From Rhizophagus irregularis (lineage: Eukaryota > Glomeromycota > Glomeromycetes > Glomerales > Glomeraceae), in assembly GCF_026210795.1 (NCBI RefSeq), contig NC_089439.1:4216001-4280000 (forward strand): 64,000 nucleotides of DNA, in the 5' to 3' direction. The position numbers and the translations under genes are program-made. Under the pieces are notes generated by a model. It saw nothing but the letters and a program-made list of their open reading frames with translations, was not told the DNA's origin and did not search any database. Of this stretch, positions 35,377 through 48,119 are shown one piece after another; positions within the stretch are counted from its first letter, which is position 1; each line of letters begins with the position of its first letter.

Positions 35377-36854
35377 ATATTAGTGTTTTAAATTAAACCA
35401 GAACTATTCCACTTTGCAAGGTTATTTTCTTCACTTTATTAGAATTACATAATATTATAAAAATAAAGAAATTATCCAATAAGAAAAAAAAATATTGTCA
35501 CTCAATTTTTCTTTAATATATACAACAAAATCCTACTATTGTAACGACAACTTCTGCCACTTTGAATGTTACAAGTTTTGTTTGTTTCATATAATCATAA
35601 AAATTTATACTTTAATAAAAAGTTTATTTTTTATTGTGTAAGAATATGTCATTATAACAAGTTGTTCATTAAAGATAAAGTTTATAATCATAAAATTTGT
35701 AAAAATATTGCAAAATAATTATTAAAATTAAAAGAACTATTGAAGGTAAAAGAGTTTTAAAAGTTGGAAGTAAAAGAACTTAAAAGAACTAATACTAAGT
35801 CAAAAAGTTGTGGTTTATATAATTTCCATGTTGATTTTTTTGATTAATTAAACAATTATGACTCATTATTTATCATTATTATTAAAATGATCTTTACTTC
35901 CAATCTAATTACTTCAGACTATTAATATTACACAAAATATGAATGATCTCTTTAATTCTGAAATACTCAATTATTTAAACTTAAAATTAATTCTATGTTT
36001 ATGGCATTACAAACTTTCCTCCTCCTTAAAATTTGTGTCCTTATAAATTTTTAATTATAGAACTTTGCACTACAATATTCAAAAGGCTAAACATATCTTA
36101 AATTATAATATTTATTTATCACACATTCCTAATAATTTTAGTAAATTACGATATTTATGTCTACTAAATTCAAACTATTATTTTACCCCTTAAATTAAAT
36201 TTTTGTGTATTATTAAAATAAATCACTAATTTTAACAAATCATAATTTTAATGTTTTACAGAAATAATTTGTTTTTATCTCCTTAAATTAATTAATGTGT
36301 ATTACTATTTTAATACGTCCTCTCTTTGTTTTAAAAATAACTTTTCTTTTTTTTTCATAAATTTTCACATGGGTTTTTCATCAAATCTTTTTGTGATAAT
36401 TTTATTTTGTTTAATTTTTAATGCGTTTTTCAAGTCACATTTTTTTCTCTTTATAAGGCCTCACTTTTTCCTTTTTTTCTCTCTTTACTCTTTAATCATC
36501 ATAAAAACTTTCTATATAACTTTCATAATATTTCATTATGACTTCTTGCCATTCAGCTTCATCCAACAAAAAGTTTTAGATTCATTATACAGCTCTAAAA
36601 ACTTCACACAAAACAAAAAAGTTCATCTTAAGGGTGGGTATTGTACATAAGGTTCTTAAGATGTCTCTTTGATGGGTTTAACTGTAGATGAAGTTTTAAA
36701 CTTATATTCTGTTCTTTAAATGGTTAATTTTTTGGCCTGTAGACAGGATATTCATACCTCTAGGACTAGTCTTAAATCACACTATTGACTTTATTTAGTT
36801 TTTAACTAATTGATAATATGAATTTTCCTCTCCTTTTTCTTTTCTCTTTTAACA
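35377..36854. other. AT-rich, CpG-poor DNA
   Basis: The 117-codon frame at 36297-36650 is Phe/Leu/Ile low-complexity sequence and is not called. No other content is seen. Confidence 0.45.
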
Positions 36855-37230
36855 GAACAATTAGAAACTATTCAAAATAAATTATCCTTGACTCAGCAAG
36901 AACTAAGTAAAGCGAAAGAATAGAATAATTCTCTTCTGAAAGGAAATCTTCAATATTTGAATGCATATTAGAAATTAGAGGATCAAATCAAAGAGATGGA
37001 AGAGAAAATTAAAATTTTTGAACAAGAATAAGTTGAGTTTCAAAGTACAATATCAGATCTTCACTCCACCAAATTAAATCTTGGATAATTACTCCTTAAC
37101 CTTAAAGGTATATACTATATAATTGTTCATTCTTATTTTCTAATATTAAATTTCTGATTAAAAAAATTTTTTTTTTTTTTTTAGAAGAAAATCTCAATCA
37201 AAAAATCTTCAATAACTCCATTTTTCTTCT
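36855..37230 (+). pseudogene. Coiled-coil gene remnant with four in-frame stops
   Basis: An exon from an AG at 36853-36854 to GT at 37108 reads a heptad-like coiled coil (EQLETIQNKLSLTQQELSKA, later KLEDQIKEMEEKIKIFEQE), and a second exon from 37185 starts EENLNQKIF. The frame is broken by TAG at 36921, TAG at 36969, TAA at 37029 and TAA at 37086. Each is one C-to-T change from a Gln codon. The parent protein is not identifiable because coiled coils are generic. Confidence 0.55.
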
Positions 37231-37302
37231 TTTTGATTATAATATTTTAATAAAATTTTAATATTTCTAACAAATTATACTTGCTTTAATCAATTAAGAT
37301 AT

Positions 37303-37700
37303 TTATTGCTGTTTTCTAATTACTGTGATCTAGCATTATTTAATAAAAAAAAAAATTTTTGAGAAAATATGTGAAAATAAAAATTTTATTGTATTTTCAA
37401 ATAAAGGAGGTATGATTATAAGCTGAAAATTACAATTTTAAGAAAAAACTTTCAATTTTTAAATAAGTTTACTTATAAGTAACTTTTTAAATTTTGTGTA
37501 ACAAATCGTTTTTTAAAAAGTTATTTATAAGCAAACTTATTTAAAGATTGAAAATTTTTTCTTAAAATTATAATTTTAGCTTATAATCAAACCTCCTTTA
37601 TTTGAAAATGCAATAAAATTTTTATTTTCACATATTTTCTCAAAAAATTTTTTTTTTTTATTAAATAATGTTAGATCACAGTAATTAGAAAACAGCAATA
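37303..37700. repeat. Long near-perfect palindrome (about 390 bp)
   Basis: The left arm begins TTGCTGTTTTCTAATTACTG (37307) and the right arm ends in its reverse complement (CAGTAATTAGAAAACAGCAA, ending 37698). Arms of about 180 bases are complementary almost throughout, around a short AT-rich centre near 37500-37515. ATTAAG lies near both outer edges. The structure is a fold-back element or MITE of unknown superfamily. Confidence 0.75.
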
Positions 37701-37749
37701 ATTAAGTTTTCTCATAAAATACTTTTTTAGTAATTCTCCATTTATAAAT

Positions 37750-38280
37750 TAGATGGAAAAATATTGAGAAACCCCATAAGATCTCATGTATCAAATATGG
37801 TCCTGACCATTTATTGTCTAATTTACTTGATTTAAAATTTTGCCATGCTGCATTGTATCCCAATATTTCATTTCCTATTTTAAATTCTTCTTTTCTTTTC
37901 TTTTTGCTATCATAATATTCTTTCTATCTCATCTGAAATCTTAAAATTTCTTCTTTTGCTATATTTCTTTGAAAGGTATCTTCCATATACTAAATAAAAT
38001 GGTTTAACCTTTGTAGAAAATGGGTTTTGTTTTTATATGTAAATAATACCAAAGGTATTTTATCATCCCATTGTTTATCTTCTTGTAATTTAGCTAATGA
38101 TTCACATAGTGTTTTATTAAACCTTTCTACTAATCCATTAGTTTGAGGATGATAATTCATTGATAAATTATGCTTTATTTCAAACTTTATAGTTAATAAT
38201 TCCACCATTTTATTGCAAAAATGTTTTTCTCTATCACTGTAGATAAATGTATAATTTTGCAATACATTTTAGAGGACTTA
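37750..38280 (-). pseudogene. Ty3-type integrase fragment
   Basis: On the minus strand, 38262-37990 reads FIYSDREKHFCN (second catalytic Asp context), NYHPQTNGLVERFNKTLCE (the signature around the catalytic Glu) and WDDKIPLVLFTYKNKTH. Lower down, in shifted frames, EEFKIGNEILGYNA and KWSGPYLIHEIL correspond to the integrase C-terminal GPY/F-type module. The frame is broken between the parts and nothing upstream is found. A relic of a Ty3-class LTR retrotransposon polyprotein. Confidence 0.75.
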
Positions 38281-38860
38281 TTTTAGTGTTAGTGATGAAG
38301 AAATAATTATTTCAATCAAATTTTAAATTAAAGTGTTAAAGAATTGATATGACACAATTGACACATGCCTTTATACCAGTAATTTTTTCTTTTTGCTCTC
38401 CTATTATTTTTTCATTCCCACCTCCTTGGCATTGTTAAACTTATACATAGAAGAGCAAATCAAAGAAAAGTAGAACAATTTTAATGAACTTTTTTTAAAA
38501 TTGTAGAACTCAATTGTATATCAATTATTGGTGAGTTAAGTTTAGATTGTAATGTTCTTATATATAATATTCAAAAATTTCAATCAAAAAAAAATATATG
38601 GGAGGAATTTTTCCCTAGTAAATAAACAATTTTAAACATCACTTTAGAATTAAAGAATTATTTAAAAATGAATTTAATGAACAAACTATTAAATATATAG
38701 ATTTATATAACAATAATGTTATTTTTCTTAATATTATAACAACTTTTAACACTATTATCATTCCTAATGATACTTTACTGAAATTAATTCCAACAAACTG
38801 TTGGAGTTTTAGCATACATTAAATATGTTATTAAAAAAATTATATAAATCAACAATATCA
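38281..38860. other. Decayed AT-rich sequence
   Basis: No motif recognised. Confidence 0.4.
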
Positions 38861-38952
38861 GAAGATCGGGAAAGTGCTAGTACGGCGAGTTATGTGTGGA
38901 AATATTTTATAAAAGATGTTAATTATAAACAAAACAAAAAAGCAAAGTGTAA
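38861..38952 (+). pseudogene. BED zinc-finger relic of a hAT transposase
   Basis: The frame reads SYVWKYFIKDVNYKQNKKAK followed by CN. This is the start of a BED-type zinc finger (S.VW.YF..D....AKC..C), the DNA-binding N-terminus of hAT transposases. The second half of the finger is lost to a frameshift or stops. Confidence 0.5.
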
Positions 38953-39870
38953 TCATCTCCTTCTACTCCGAGCATTATCAGCTTGTTGCTGAAAACGAAA
39001 TTCTGCTGAATGAGATCCATGAGATACAGCAACTTGAAAAAAAAGAACCAATTGTGGAGTTATTTGCTCATGTACTTAAGTTATTTATGCTAATTATCTA
39101 TTTTTTGAAAAAAAAAGAAAAAAATTTCTAACTTTACTGAAATATTCAAATTTAAATTAACAACATCGTTATGAGACCAGAGATGGATAGTCAATATTTC
39201 AACTAAATGATAGTTATGATAACTTCAATAGTATGATTCTCATATAGCAAATATAGATATTGTATGACAACCTGGTTTTTGGGGCTGAGTTTAATGAATA
39301 CAAAGTTGAAATGTATTGGCAATAGTAAAGATTAACAAAACAATAAACTATTAATTGCCATCATAAATCAAAATATTAGAGGAACAAGAGACAAACGATT
39401 TTTTTGCTCAAGAATTTGTTAGACTCTTATTTAAATATCGTGTTTATTTACTTTTATTGCTTGATTATATTTTCTGGCGCTTTTGTGGTTGAAATTTAAA
39501 TGTACGGAACATAATATGTTCCATACTACCTTACATCAGTTATTCCCAAAGGAAAAAGTGAAGGGAAGTGAAGCGAGAAAGAAGGTGCCAAAGAAAATAG
39601 GGAAGGGACTATTTAATTCTGGGATATGATTTACATAGGTCACATGGTTGTCCTATTTGCGAGTGATTCAGAAGCTAACAAAAATAAAACACACCAAGTC
39701 ATTTTAATGAAGTATATTCAAATATAAATATTAAAAGGAGTACTTATGTTACAATTTTGTACACACATACAGAAACGTAGTTAATGGTCGTTTTCGGGTA
39801 TTGAAATAAATGAAAATACTCTTGCGAAATTTTTCTAAAAAAAATTGATGAACAAGCGTCTAACGAATGA
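38953..39870. other. Intergenic, nothing firm
   Basis: No supported gene. The short frame ending at 39131 overlaps the edge of the BED relic and is low complexity. Confidence 0.4.
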
Positions 39871-40067
39871 CCCTATAAAAAATTTTTATCCAAATATTTC
39901 CATTATTTCTCCGTGGCTTTCGTAAAAATTCCGTGAAAATGATACATCCCGGATATCCGTCGTCAGAGAGATGAAAATTTCCATGATTTAAGTCCATGAA
40001 AAAATGATACATTCACGGAAAAAACATGGAAATATGAAACACCGACGGATCAACATTTTTTACAGTG
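39871..40067. mobile_element. CCCTATAAAA-family MITE (197 bp)
   Basis: The left end CCCTATAAAAAATTTTTATC is matched by a right end CATTTTTTACAGTG, an imperfect inverted repeat. The interior shares TTCCATTATTTCTCCGTGGC and GTAAAAATTCCGTGAAAATG with 48855-49047. The copies are close enough to suggest fairly recent activity of this subfamily. Confidence 0.7.
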
Positions 40068-40334
40068 AGAACTGCAATGACGATAAAAATATAAAGCTAC
40101 TAATTTTATATATATATTTTTTATTGTATAAATTTTTTGCTGTAATAAAAGTTCTTATTGTCAATCTAATTCATATGATTTTATAATATTTATATTACGT
40201 TATTAACTTATTATGTTGTATATATAAACGAAAAAAAGGAGATTATTCGTTTGCTTAGTATAACTTTTATCACGAAGGACTTCATAGTAGTTTCACTGAA
40301 AGTAGGAGTTATAAAGTGAATATAATAATATAAA

Positions 40335-40506
40335 TTATTGTGCTCCGACTGATCAAAAATAATCGCTTTAATTAAGCGGTCACACGTTATTGTGCCAATT
40401 CTAGCATCCTGATTGGACAGATTTGGCTACACGTGACCAAATCTTTACCAATCATCTGCTATCATTGGTTAATAATTGTGATATTAATCGTTGCAAAGCA
40501 CAATAA
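40335..40506. mobile_element. MITE candidate with TTATTGTGCT ends (172 bp)
   Basis: The terminal inverted repeats are TTATTGTGCT (40335-40344) and AGCACAATAA (40497-40506), with TTATTGTGCC again inside near 40388. The interior is less AT-rich than its surroundings. No clear target duplication, so the superfamily is open. Confidence 0.5.
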
Positions 40507-42411
40507 CTTATAAATAACATTTACGACAAATATTGTCGGTCAATGTGAAATCATTTATCATCGTCAATATTATTTCACATATAAACATGAAATCATTGTT
40601 TAGTATATTAGTAAAAATATATAAAAAGATTACGTATAACGAATTATCAATATATTACTATACGCAACACAAAAACTTAATAGAATTTTTTTTTATGATA
40701 CTGTAAATGGAATTTTAGATGCAATCTATATGTAAGGAGTAATAAATTTCTTCAGGAGAGATTGAAGGGATACGTTATACTATTTCTAATCTTACTGATC
40801 TTACTGATGATCTATATTATCTATTTTATCCTTTTGTTTTCTGTATTTAGACCAATGATACAATGTCTGATAAATAAAACTGCGGTTCCTTATTATTAGT
40901 TTAGATATTAAATGAAACCAAAAATAGATTATTTTCTGTAAAGAATAATTCGTGCATAGATGAATATCCTATGTTATATATAATAATTTTAGGTTATACG
41001 TACAATACAACATATTATTGCGGTATTATAACAAAATGGCTAAAAGGCGTTCATTTTTATAAAATCATTTAAAAATTATTTATGTTTTAAAATGAATATA
41101 AATTCTAACATCCTTTTTTTTTTACAAGTATTATTTTTGAGTCATTATTTCAAATAAAAACAATTAATTATCATACTGTAGCCTCTTTTCCCTTAATATG
41201 CAAGCCAAGTCAATAAATAAACACAAAACTATTGTACAATCAAAGTTCATCATGATAAAATCACGTTTCCAGTCTTTTAAATTCTCTATATCGAGTGAAA
41301 TTTATAATTCACTGTTAGTAATTAACCATATAAGCATAACAAGACTAAAAATTTGCGTTATCTATACGATGAATAATCATAATAAAATTATATATATTGA
41401 AAATACTAACAATATTGTAGAACTTTATGTCGCATATTGAATTATGAAATATTTGAAAGTATTAGGCATTAAAATTTTAAAGTTTATTAATAATCATGAA
41501 ACTAAAACATATTTCTTTTGAATGGCAATAATATGTTAATTTTTAAGGCTAAATGCGGGAAAGGAGGAGATGAAACAATTGAAACATGGTCACATGGATA
41601 ATACACGAAATATAAAACGCAGTTATAATCCGAATATTATTAACTAAATATATGACTTGTGACTTTAAATTCAGCATGTAGATCAAAAGCCTGATCGGGA
41701 TCAGATATTTTCTTTGTGATAAGTTTAGCGCATGCTTAACAAAATTTTGTGTTACATCCTGATATGGTTAATTAAGTCTAAATTTAATTATTTTTTACTT
41801 TTATAGTTTTGATTTTAGGTTAGGGTTGAAGCATTGTTTCAAGTTAAGTACGCACATGTACGCATTACAGTCATTACGTGTATACATAGTGCATTTAACC
41901 ATTTAATATAATTTATATAATTTTGTAATAGTAATACAATCAAAGGTGGTTACGAAATACAAATGATATCACGATGTCTTTTTATGGGAAACTGGAGGCA
42001 AAATTTATAAATTTTTTAGTGAATTCTTTCGATTCAAAAAACGACTAACGAAAATAAGCCAATCCCGCATAAACAAGAAATTCTTGTTTATATGCATTAT
42101 TAAGTATAGTTTGACATCCATTGCATATAATAGAAAGATGTTTGTTAATTAGATAATGGAAGAGAAAATAATGTATATTTGAAACTGCGGATATTTTTTT
42201 CATTCAAAATTTTTCTATAAATATGAATTTATTGAAAACGAAGAATAAAACCTTAATAAAAATTTTTTCTTCTTCATTTTCTTCTTTATTAATTAAAATT
42301 CTTTACAATCCATTTTACTTTCTTTTTCACAAAAATCCAAATCCATTTATTATAAAAAAAAAAATTATTTTCGCGGATTGTATATAAACACCTATATTGT
42401 ATTCAACGAAA
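40507..42411. other. Intergenic, nothing recognised
   Basis: No supported gene; the 80-codon frame at 41198 has no domain and lacks coding character. A perfect short hairpin (ATAAACAAGAA/TTCTTGTTTAT) lies at about 42070-42092. Confidence 0.45.
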
Positions 42412-43497
42412 ATGCAACGTCTTCCTCCAGCTGGATGGTCACGTCACCATTTAGTTTATCCTCATCGATGTTTTTATTGTTCACCTAATTCAAATCCATC
42501 TGAATATACACGCCCAATTTCTCGCTTATCAGAACCACCAATCCCAATGCCCGAACCTTTTCATTTTCCTGATACAACAAATAATTTCACCAAAAATTTA
42601 AGAAAATATCATTCTAATGATCGTTGCCATTGTCATTTTGCTAATTATAATAATATTCGTGCATCTGTAAACGATAGCATAATAGCTGTATCTCCTGTTA
42701 GTGATCGCGAATCTATTTCGATAACTATAAACGATGAAAAATCTGAAAAAGGAATCAAAATTAAACGAAAAAAATCCCCAATGGATAATCCTCCTTGGTG
42801 GAGACGAGTTTATTGGATTTTTTTAACGATATTAAATTTTTACGCTCTTATAGGAAGCATTGCTTTAATTGTCAATTTATGCCTTAAGACTAATCCATTC
42901 GGGGTAATATATCTCGTACACTTAAATTTGTCAATTAGTACATTAAAAAGTTAATGCTTTAACTGCTCCATTTTCCTTCTTTACAGTCTTATCAAAATGT
43001 CGTCTCAAATTACGTATTCATCATAATTACAACTTTAGAATTGGCTCCTTGTGCAGCAAATATATATCAAATCCATCAATGCAGTAAAGGTAAACTTAGA
43101 CTTTGTGAAGTTCTCGCTATAATTATAGGTGAGTTTCTATTTGATATATATATATTTCATTAAAAAATCGTATAATTTTAATTAATTCGTTTAATAAATA
43201 ATAGGCAAAAAAGAATTATATTTTTTATATGGAAAAACACATTTAACACAAAAACAAATTAATAAAATGGAGCATATGACAGACGCACTTTGTTTTATTT
43301 ATTGGATATTTTTAAGTTATCAAATTGCTCTTGAAATACAAAAAAATATGGGTCATTCAGTTGAATTTATTATATTAAATGATAGAGTAAGATTATTAAT
43401 ATTTACTTTATTATTAGCAGCTACTTTATCAATATTAAGAATTCTTTGGACTTTATTAAAAAAATGTGTTTATTTTGTTGATAAATTAGATTATTAA
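42412..43497 (+). CDS. Unrecognised multi-pass membrane protein (308 aa)
   Basis: Three exons, 42412-42903, 42987-43128 and 43205-43497, join in frame to 308 residues. Residues 1-130 are polar, with Cys/His pairs (HRCFYC near 18-23, RCHCHF near 71-76) that could bind metal, and a proline-rich patch (PPIPMPEPF). Hydrophobic segments near 133-156 (WIFLTILNFYALIGSIALIV), about 169-188 and two more in the last exon (CFIYWIFLSYQIAL, LIFTLLLAATLSILRILWTL) suggest four spans. The start is ATG 42412, near TATATAAA at 42380. Clean splice sites and constant frame argue that it is real. I do not recognise the family. It lies about 1 kb upstream of, and in the same direction as, the copine gene. Confidence 0.8.
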
Positions 43498-44496
43498 AAA
43501 TATTTATCAAAATGATAATTTGTATTATAAGGTTTTTTTTTTTTGTACATTTTATAAAAATACAATAATACGAAGTTTTACATTTATTGTAATAATGTAA
43601 TAACGATAATGGTAAATCAGTTGTCACCTGTCAGTATAATACAGTATTATATGTATTTATTAAGATAGATAATTAAGGATTCATTATTTTAACGAATTTA
43701 TCGAATTAATTTATTTTAAAAAATTTTATTCGAATATTTCATGTGCTGGATACATGGCGAAGATATATTTCATACATTTAATACATTTCTAATATTAAAT
43801 AAACGGTTTTAACGGATTAAATAAAACAAAGAAATATCAAATATCTAATATTTTCTAATCAAAATCTTGGAAATTCATTGTAAGTTTACCGGATTTGTAA
43901 ACTTTATGAAATTTATGGTCAATACATAAAAAGTAACCACATGGACTCATGGACTTTATAAATTACGGACGGAATCGAAAATCAATTGATGATCATTTAC
44001 ATAATTCTTTGCCTATTTTGTTACAGTGATAATCATCATATGTCGGAGTAAATTAGTTTATTCAAACAATCATTGACAATAATCGGAATACAATTTAGTT
44101 TAAGCTTAATTTAGAAATACAGAGTTACCAATAGAGATATCAATACTGGTAATTTAATACAGAATGCAGATATGCACATTGCGTATGTTAAATTCCTGGT
44201 AACGTTTCAACGTGGAAGGTATGGAAGGTGTGTGGAGAATATCTATTTTATAAATGTAAATGTTTATGGTAGATCTCCAGTATATGGTGTGATACTCGAA
44301 GTTTGTTCTATTTCTGTGACACATCAATAAGCAGGGCTGACAACTGGTTAAACAAGTATTTATATGGCAGTAAAACCTCATTTTTTTTTCTCAATCATTA
44401 AAAATATTTTTTCTTCGTTCTCGACGACTTTTAATCATTAAAAATAGTTTTATTTTATTCCAAACGACTTTTAATTACTAAAAATATTTTTACAAT
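43498..44496. other. Intergenic, copine upstream region
   Basis: AT-rich sequence. Just before the copine start there are two approximate repeats of CTTTTAATCATTAAAAATA (around 44388-44480). No other feature. Confidence 0.45.
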
Positions 44497-47200
44497 ATGA
44501 AAGGAGCACCACCAAGATATGCTCATTCACAGATTGAACTTAAAATTTCTTGCGAAAAATTATCGGATTTGGATTATCTTTCTAAAAGTGATCCACAAGT
44601 TATATTATTAGCTAAAGATATTCGTACTCAAAAATGGAGACCAACAAACCAACAAACTGAAATTATTATGAATGATTTAAATCCAAAATTCGTAACATCT
44701 TTTATCGTTGATTATTTCTTTGAAGAGTTACAACAATTCAGGTATATTAAAGAGATTTTAATTCTATAATTATTATTATTATTATTTATTAATTTAATTT
44801 TTTATTTGTTCAGATTTATTTGTGTAGACGTTGATAAACCACATAATCCTGAGTGGCAGGCTCAAGAATTTGTCGGCCAATTTGATTGTGATCTCGGTTC
44901 TATAGGTAAACTATTTTTTTAAAAAATGTTTTTTGATCTTATAAAATTTAACATGATTTTCTTTGGTCTGTGTAGTCGGTTCTCCAGGCGGTACGTTGAA
45001 AGGAACATTTTACGATCCAAACCATCCAGGTAAAGACCGAGGACACATAATTATAGAAGCTGAAGAGGTTAGCAAGTCAAAAAGAAACGTAAAGTATGTA
45101 TTTATTTTTGCTTTGCGTTTTTATCATTTGTATTATCTGATTCATTTATTTTATTCATAATTTCTTTTTTTAAAAAAAATATTAGATTACAATTTCAAGC
45201 TCATAATATATCTCCAAAAGTAAGATAGGATTTAATTTTGATTAATCTTAATTTAAATATGATTTAAATTCAAATATTTTCTTAAATATTTTTAGGGTGG
45301 TTTGTTTAAATCAAAGCCAGAAATATTTTTAGTTATTAGTAGAACAAACGAAAACGAAATTAGCACATCTTCTCCGGTATATCAAAGCTCTGGAGTTACT
45401 ACAAGCAATCCATATTGGGAACCATTTACTAGTAAGTTTAAATAAAATGATTTTTTTTTTTACATCCTTTCATATTTATTTATTTTATAATATTATGTAG
45501 TTAGAGAGACGACATTATGCAACGGGGATTTTGATCGAATATTGATATTTCAAGTGAAACAATACAAAAAGAACGGATGTACGTAATCGCATTAAATATG
45601 TGTATATATATATGTATATATATTTGAGATTCTAAAATTATTGTTTTAAATTACAGCACATATAATTCTTGGAGAATGTAGCGTAACCCTTCATGAAATT
45701 TTATCATCGAAAACGAGCTTTCCATTACGTTCACCTTCTAATTCAAATGTGAAGATTGGAAAAGATGCATGTATAACTGTTATTCATGCATCAGTTGAAG
45801 AGCCACCAACATTTTTAGATTACATTGCCGGCGGTACAGAGATTAACCTTGTGGTCGCAATTGATTTTACGGGATCAAATGGAGATCCTAGATCTCCAAA
45901 AAGTTTACATTATATTAAGGGAACAAATGATAATGAATATCAAAAAGCCATTCGCAGTGTTGGACAAATGTAAGATTAATTTTTAGTTTTAAGAAAGAAT
46001 TTTTATGATTTATACGATAAATTTTCATTAATTTAATTTTTTTTTTTCGCGATTTTAGATTGGAGGGATATGATTATGATCGAAGGTTTCCGGTATATGG
46101 ATTTGGCGCAAAATTCAATAAGGAATTATCTCACGCCTATCCACTGAATAATAATAGAGATGATGTACGTGAAATTAAGTTTCATTTATTCTTTATTGAT
46201 TTAGCGTGGCGGTTTTCTTTTTGCTATTTCTTTTTTATATATTGTCTAACTTAACTTTGATTTTTTAGCCTGAAGTAGAAGGAGTTGATGGAATATTGAA
46301 AGCCTATTCAAAAGCCATGGAAACTATTGAGTTATTTGGACCGACTAACTTTTCACCTGTAAGTGTAGCTTATTTAGTACAGTTAAATATAGTAAAGTTG
46401 ATTATTTATTAATAGTTTTACGCTTTGTTATAGATTATAGATCAAACAGCCGCTAAAATTAAAAGGGAGATCGATAATGGAAATGACAATGTTTATTATA
46501 TATTGTTAATAATTACAGGTAATTTTTTTTTTTTATCACAAATTCGTATTTAAGTTACAATATATTGATTTATTCTTTATTTATAATGATACATATTTTA
46601 CTTTCTTTCCAAATTATAGATGGTGTGGTAACTGGTATTTACGTTAATTTAAATTTTTTAATGTTTGATATAATTTTTAAATTATATTTTTTTAACAATT
46701 TGTTCTTTTTATTAGTTATGGAGCCAACAATTAGAGCAATTATAAGTGCCAGTAAACTTCCATTGTCCATTGTTATTGTCGGAGTTGGCAATTCAGATTT
46801 TACTAATATGAAGATACTTGATGCTGACGAAAAACCATTGGTGGTAAGTAGTTATTACTAATACTTGGAATGTTTTATTTTAAAAATTGTTAATGTCTCA
46901 TTCTAATTATAATTATAATTTTGATTTACTTAGCAAAAATCAATCCCTCAAGCAAGGAAACCAGCAGTAGTAATGGATAGAGATATAGTACAATTTGTAG
47001 CAATGAGAGATTTTCAGTCAGAAGCAGCATCATATGAGTTACCGAAAGCAGTATTAGAAGAAATTCCTGATCAATTTATGGAATATATGACGAAACATAA
47101 AATAGAACCAAGACCTCCAGTTAGGATAGATGTATCAGACTTAAAAGTTAATCATAGATTTATCAATACTCCTGATGAACCTCCACCGGCTTATACATGA
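44497..47200 (+). CDS. Copine (two C2 domains plus vWA/copine domain)
   Basis: Calcium-dependent phospholipid-binding protein that recruits partners to membranes. Thirteen exons: 44497-44741, 44814-44905, 44976-45093, 45186-45219, 45296-45431, 45501-45578, 45657-45969, 46059-46164, 46269-46358, 46434-46518, 46620-46634, 46716-46843, 46934-47200. They join in frame to 568 residues, the usual copine length. C2A starts at IELKISCEKLSDLDYLSKSD. C2B begins near KPEIFLVISR and includes NPYWEPF. The vWA/copine domain carries the metal site DFTGSN (about 304-309), FPVYGFGAK, HAYPLN, IITDGV and IVGVGNSDFTNM. The C-terminus PPPAYT is typical of copines. Exon 46620-46634 has only 15 bases but encodes the essential DGVVT stretch. 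No lesion. Confidence 0.95.
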
Positions 47201-48119
47201 AAAAAAAGCAAATTTTTGCTCCGATCAACTTGGAAATTTATTAATAAATACGTAAATCTCTCAAACTTTCCGTAAACGTTATTTGTAAAATATTCTTATT
47301 ATTATATTATAATTATAATTGTTATTATTTATTATTATTATTGGAAACTTGAGATGATATATAATTATATAATTTTAGATTTTAGAAAAAAAAATTTGTA
47401 TTAAATTGTACATATTAAGTAAGTATATGACGAAATGATCTTAATCTAGAACAAACATTTTATTTTTTTAATCAAGTTCTATTCATACTTTTTCTGTTTA
47501 TACAATACAATTTATTTTTTTTCAATTTATTAAATCACTAATTAGCTTCTTTAATTATTTTAACGAAAAGAATGAATATATCAAATATTATCAAGTAAGG
47601 AAAATTGTAACAATTGCGTGAGTGTTAAGTTAGATTTTTGTTCAATCATTACGAGTAAATTCCGTGCGAAAAAAAAATTTCTTATCTGTTATCCATGTGA
47701 CAGTTGATTGAACCTGAACCTGCTGTTACACGAATCAAAAACAATATTTTTGCGACAGTTGTATACTTAAAAGAAAAAGATGATTGAAATTTTAAATAAT
47801 GCGCGGAATTTATCTTTTAAAGTATAAAAGGTTTGACAAGAGCTCAATTAATTTTTTTTTTTTTTTTTTCCAAATGCTGATTTTTTTTTATAACTCATAT
47901 TTGCTAGGATTTTCATTTATTAAATTTTTTTTACAAGAATAAAATACAAATTATTAAGAATATACTTTTTTTGTAATGATAATTTATCTAACATTAATAA
48001 AGTCCATTATTGTACATATTACATTTGCATTAAATACCGTCAGCGTTCAAACAAACTTTTCTTTAAAGAACAAATAGAGATGAACAAGGTCGCGTGACTT
48101 AATGGATTATTAAAATATT
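47201..48119. other. Intergenic, nothing recognised
   Basis: AT-rich 3' flank of the copine gene with long T runs near 47850-47895. Confidence 0.45.

Noticed and set aside
35377-35555. Extending the solo LTR to the TGTAACGACA at about 35551
   Set aside because: The earlier end TTAACA at 35376 mirrors the TGTTA start and gives matching ATAT flanks; the later end has no flanking repeat and the CpG-containing part stops before it.
36297-36650. A 117-codon Phe-rich frame as a membrane protein
   Set aside because: It is T-run low-complexity sequence in CpG-poor dead DNA without a conserved start or splice context.
36921-37088. An altered genetic code reading TAG/TAA as glutamine
   Set aside because: All intact genes in the window use TAA, TAG or TGA only as terminal stops, so local mutation is the better explanation.
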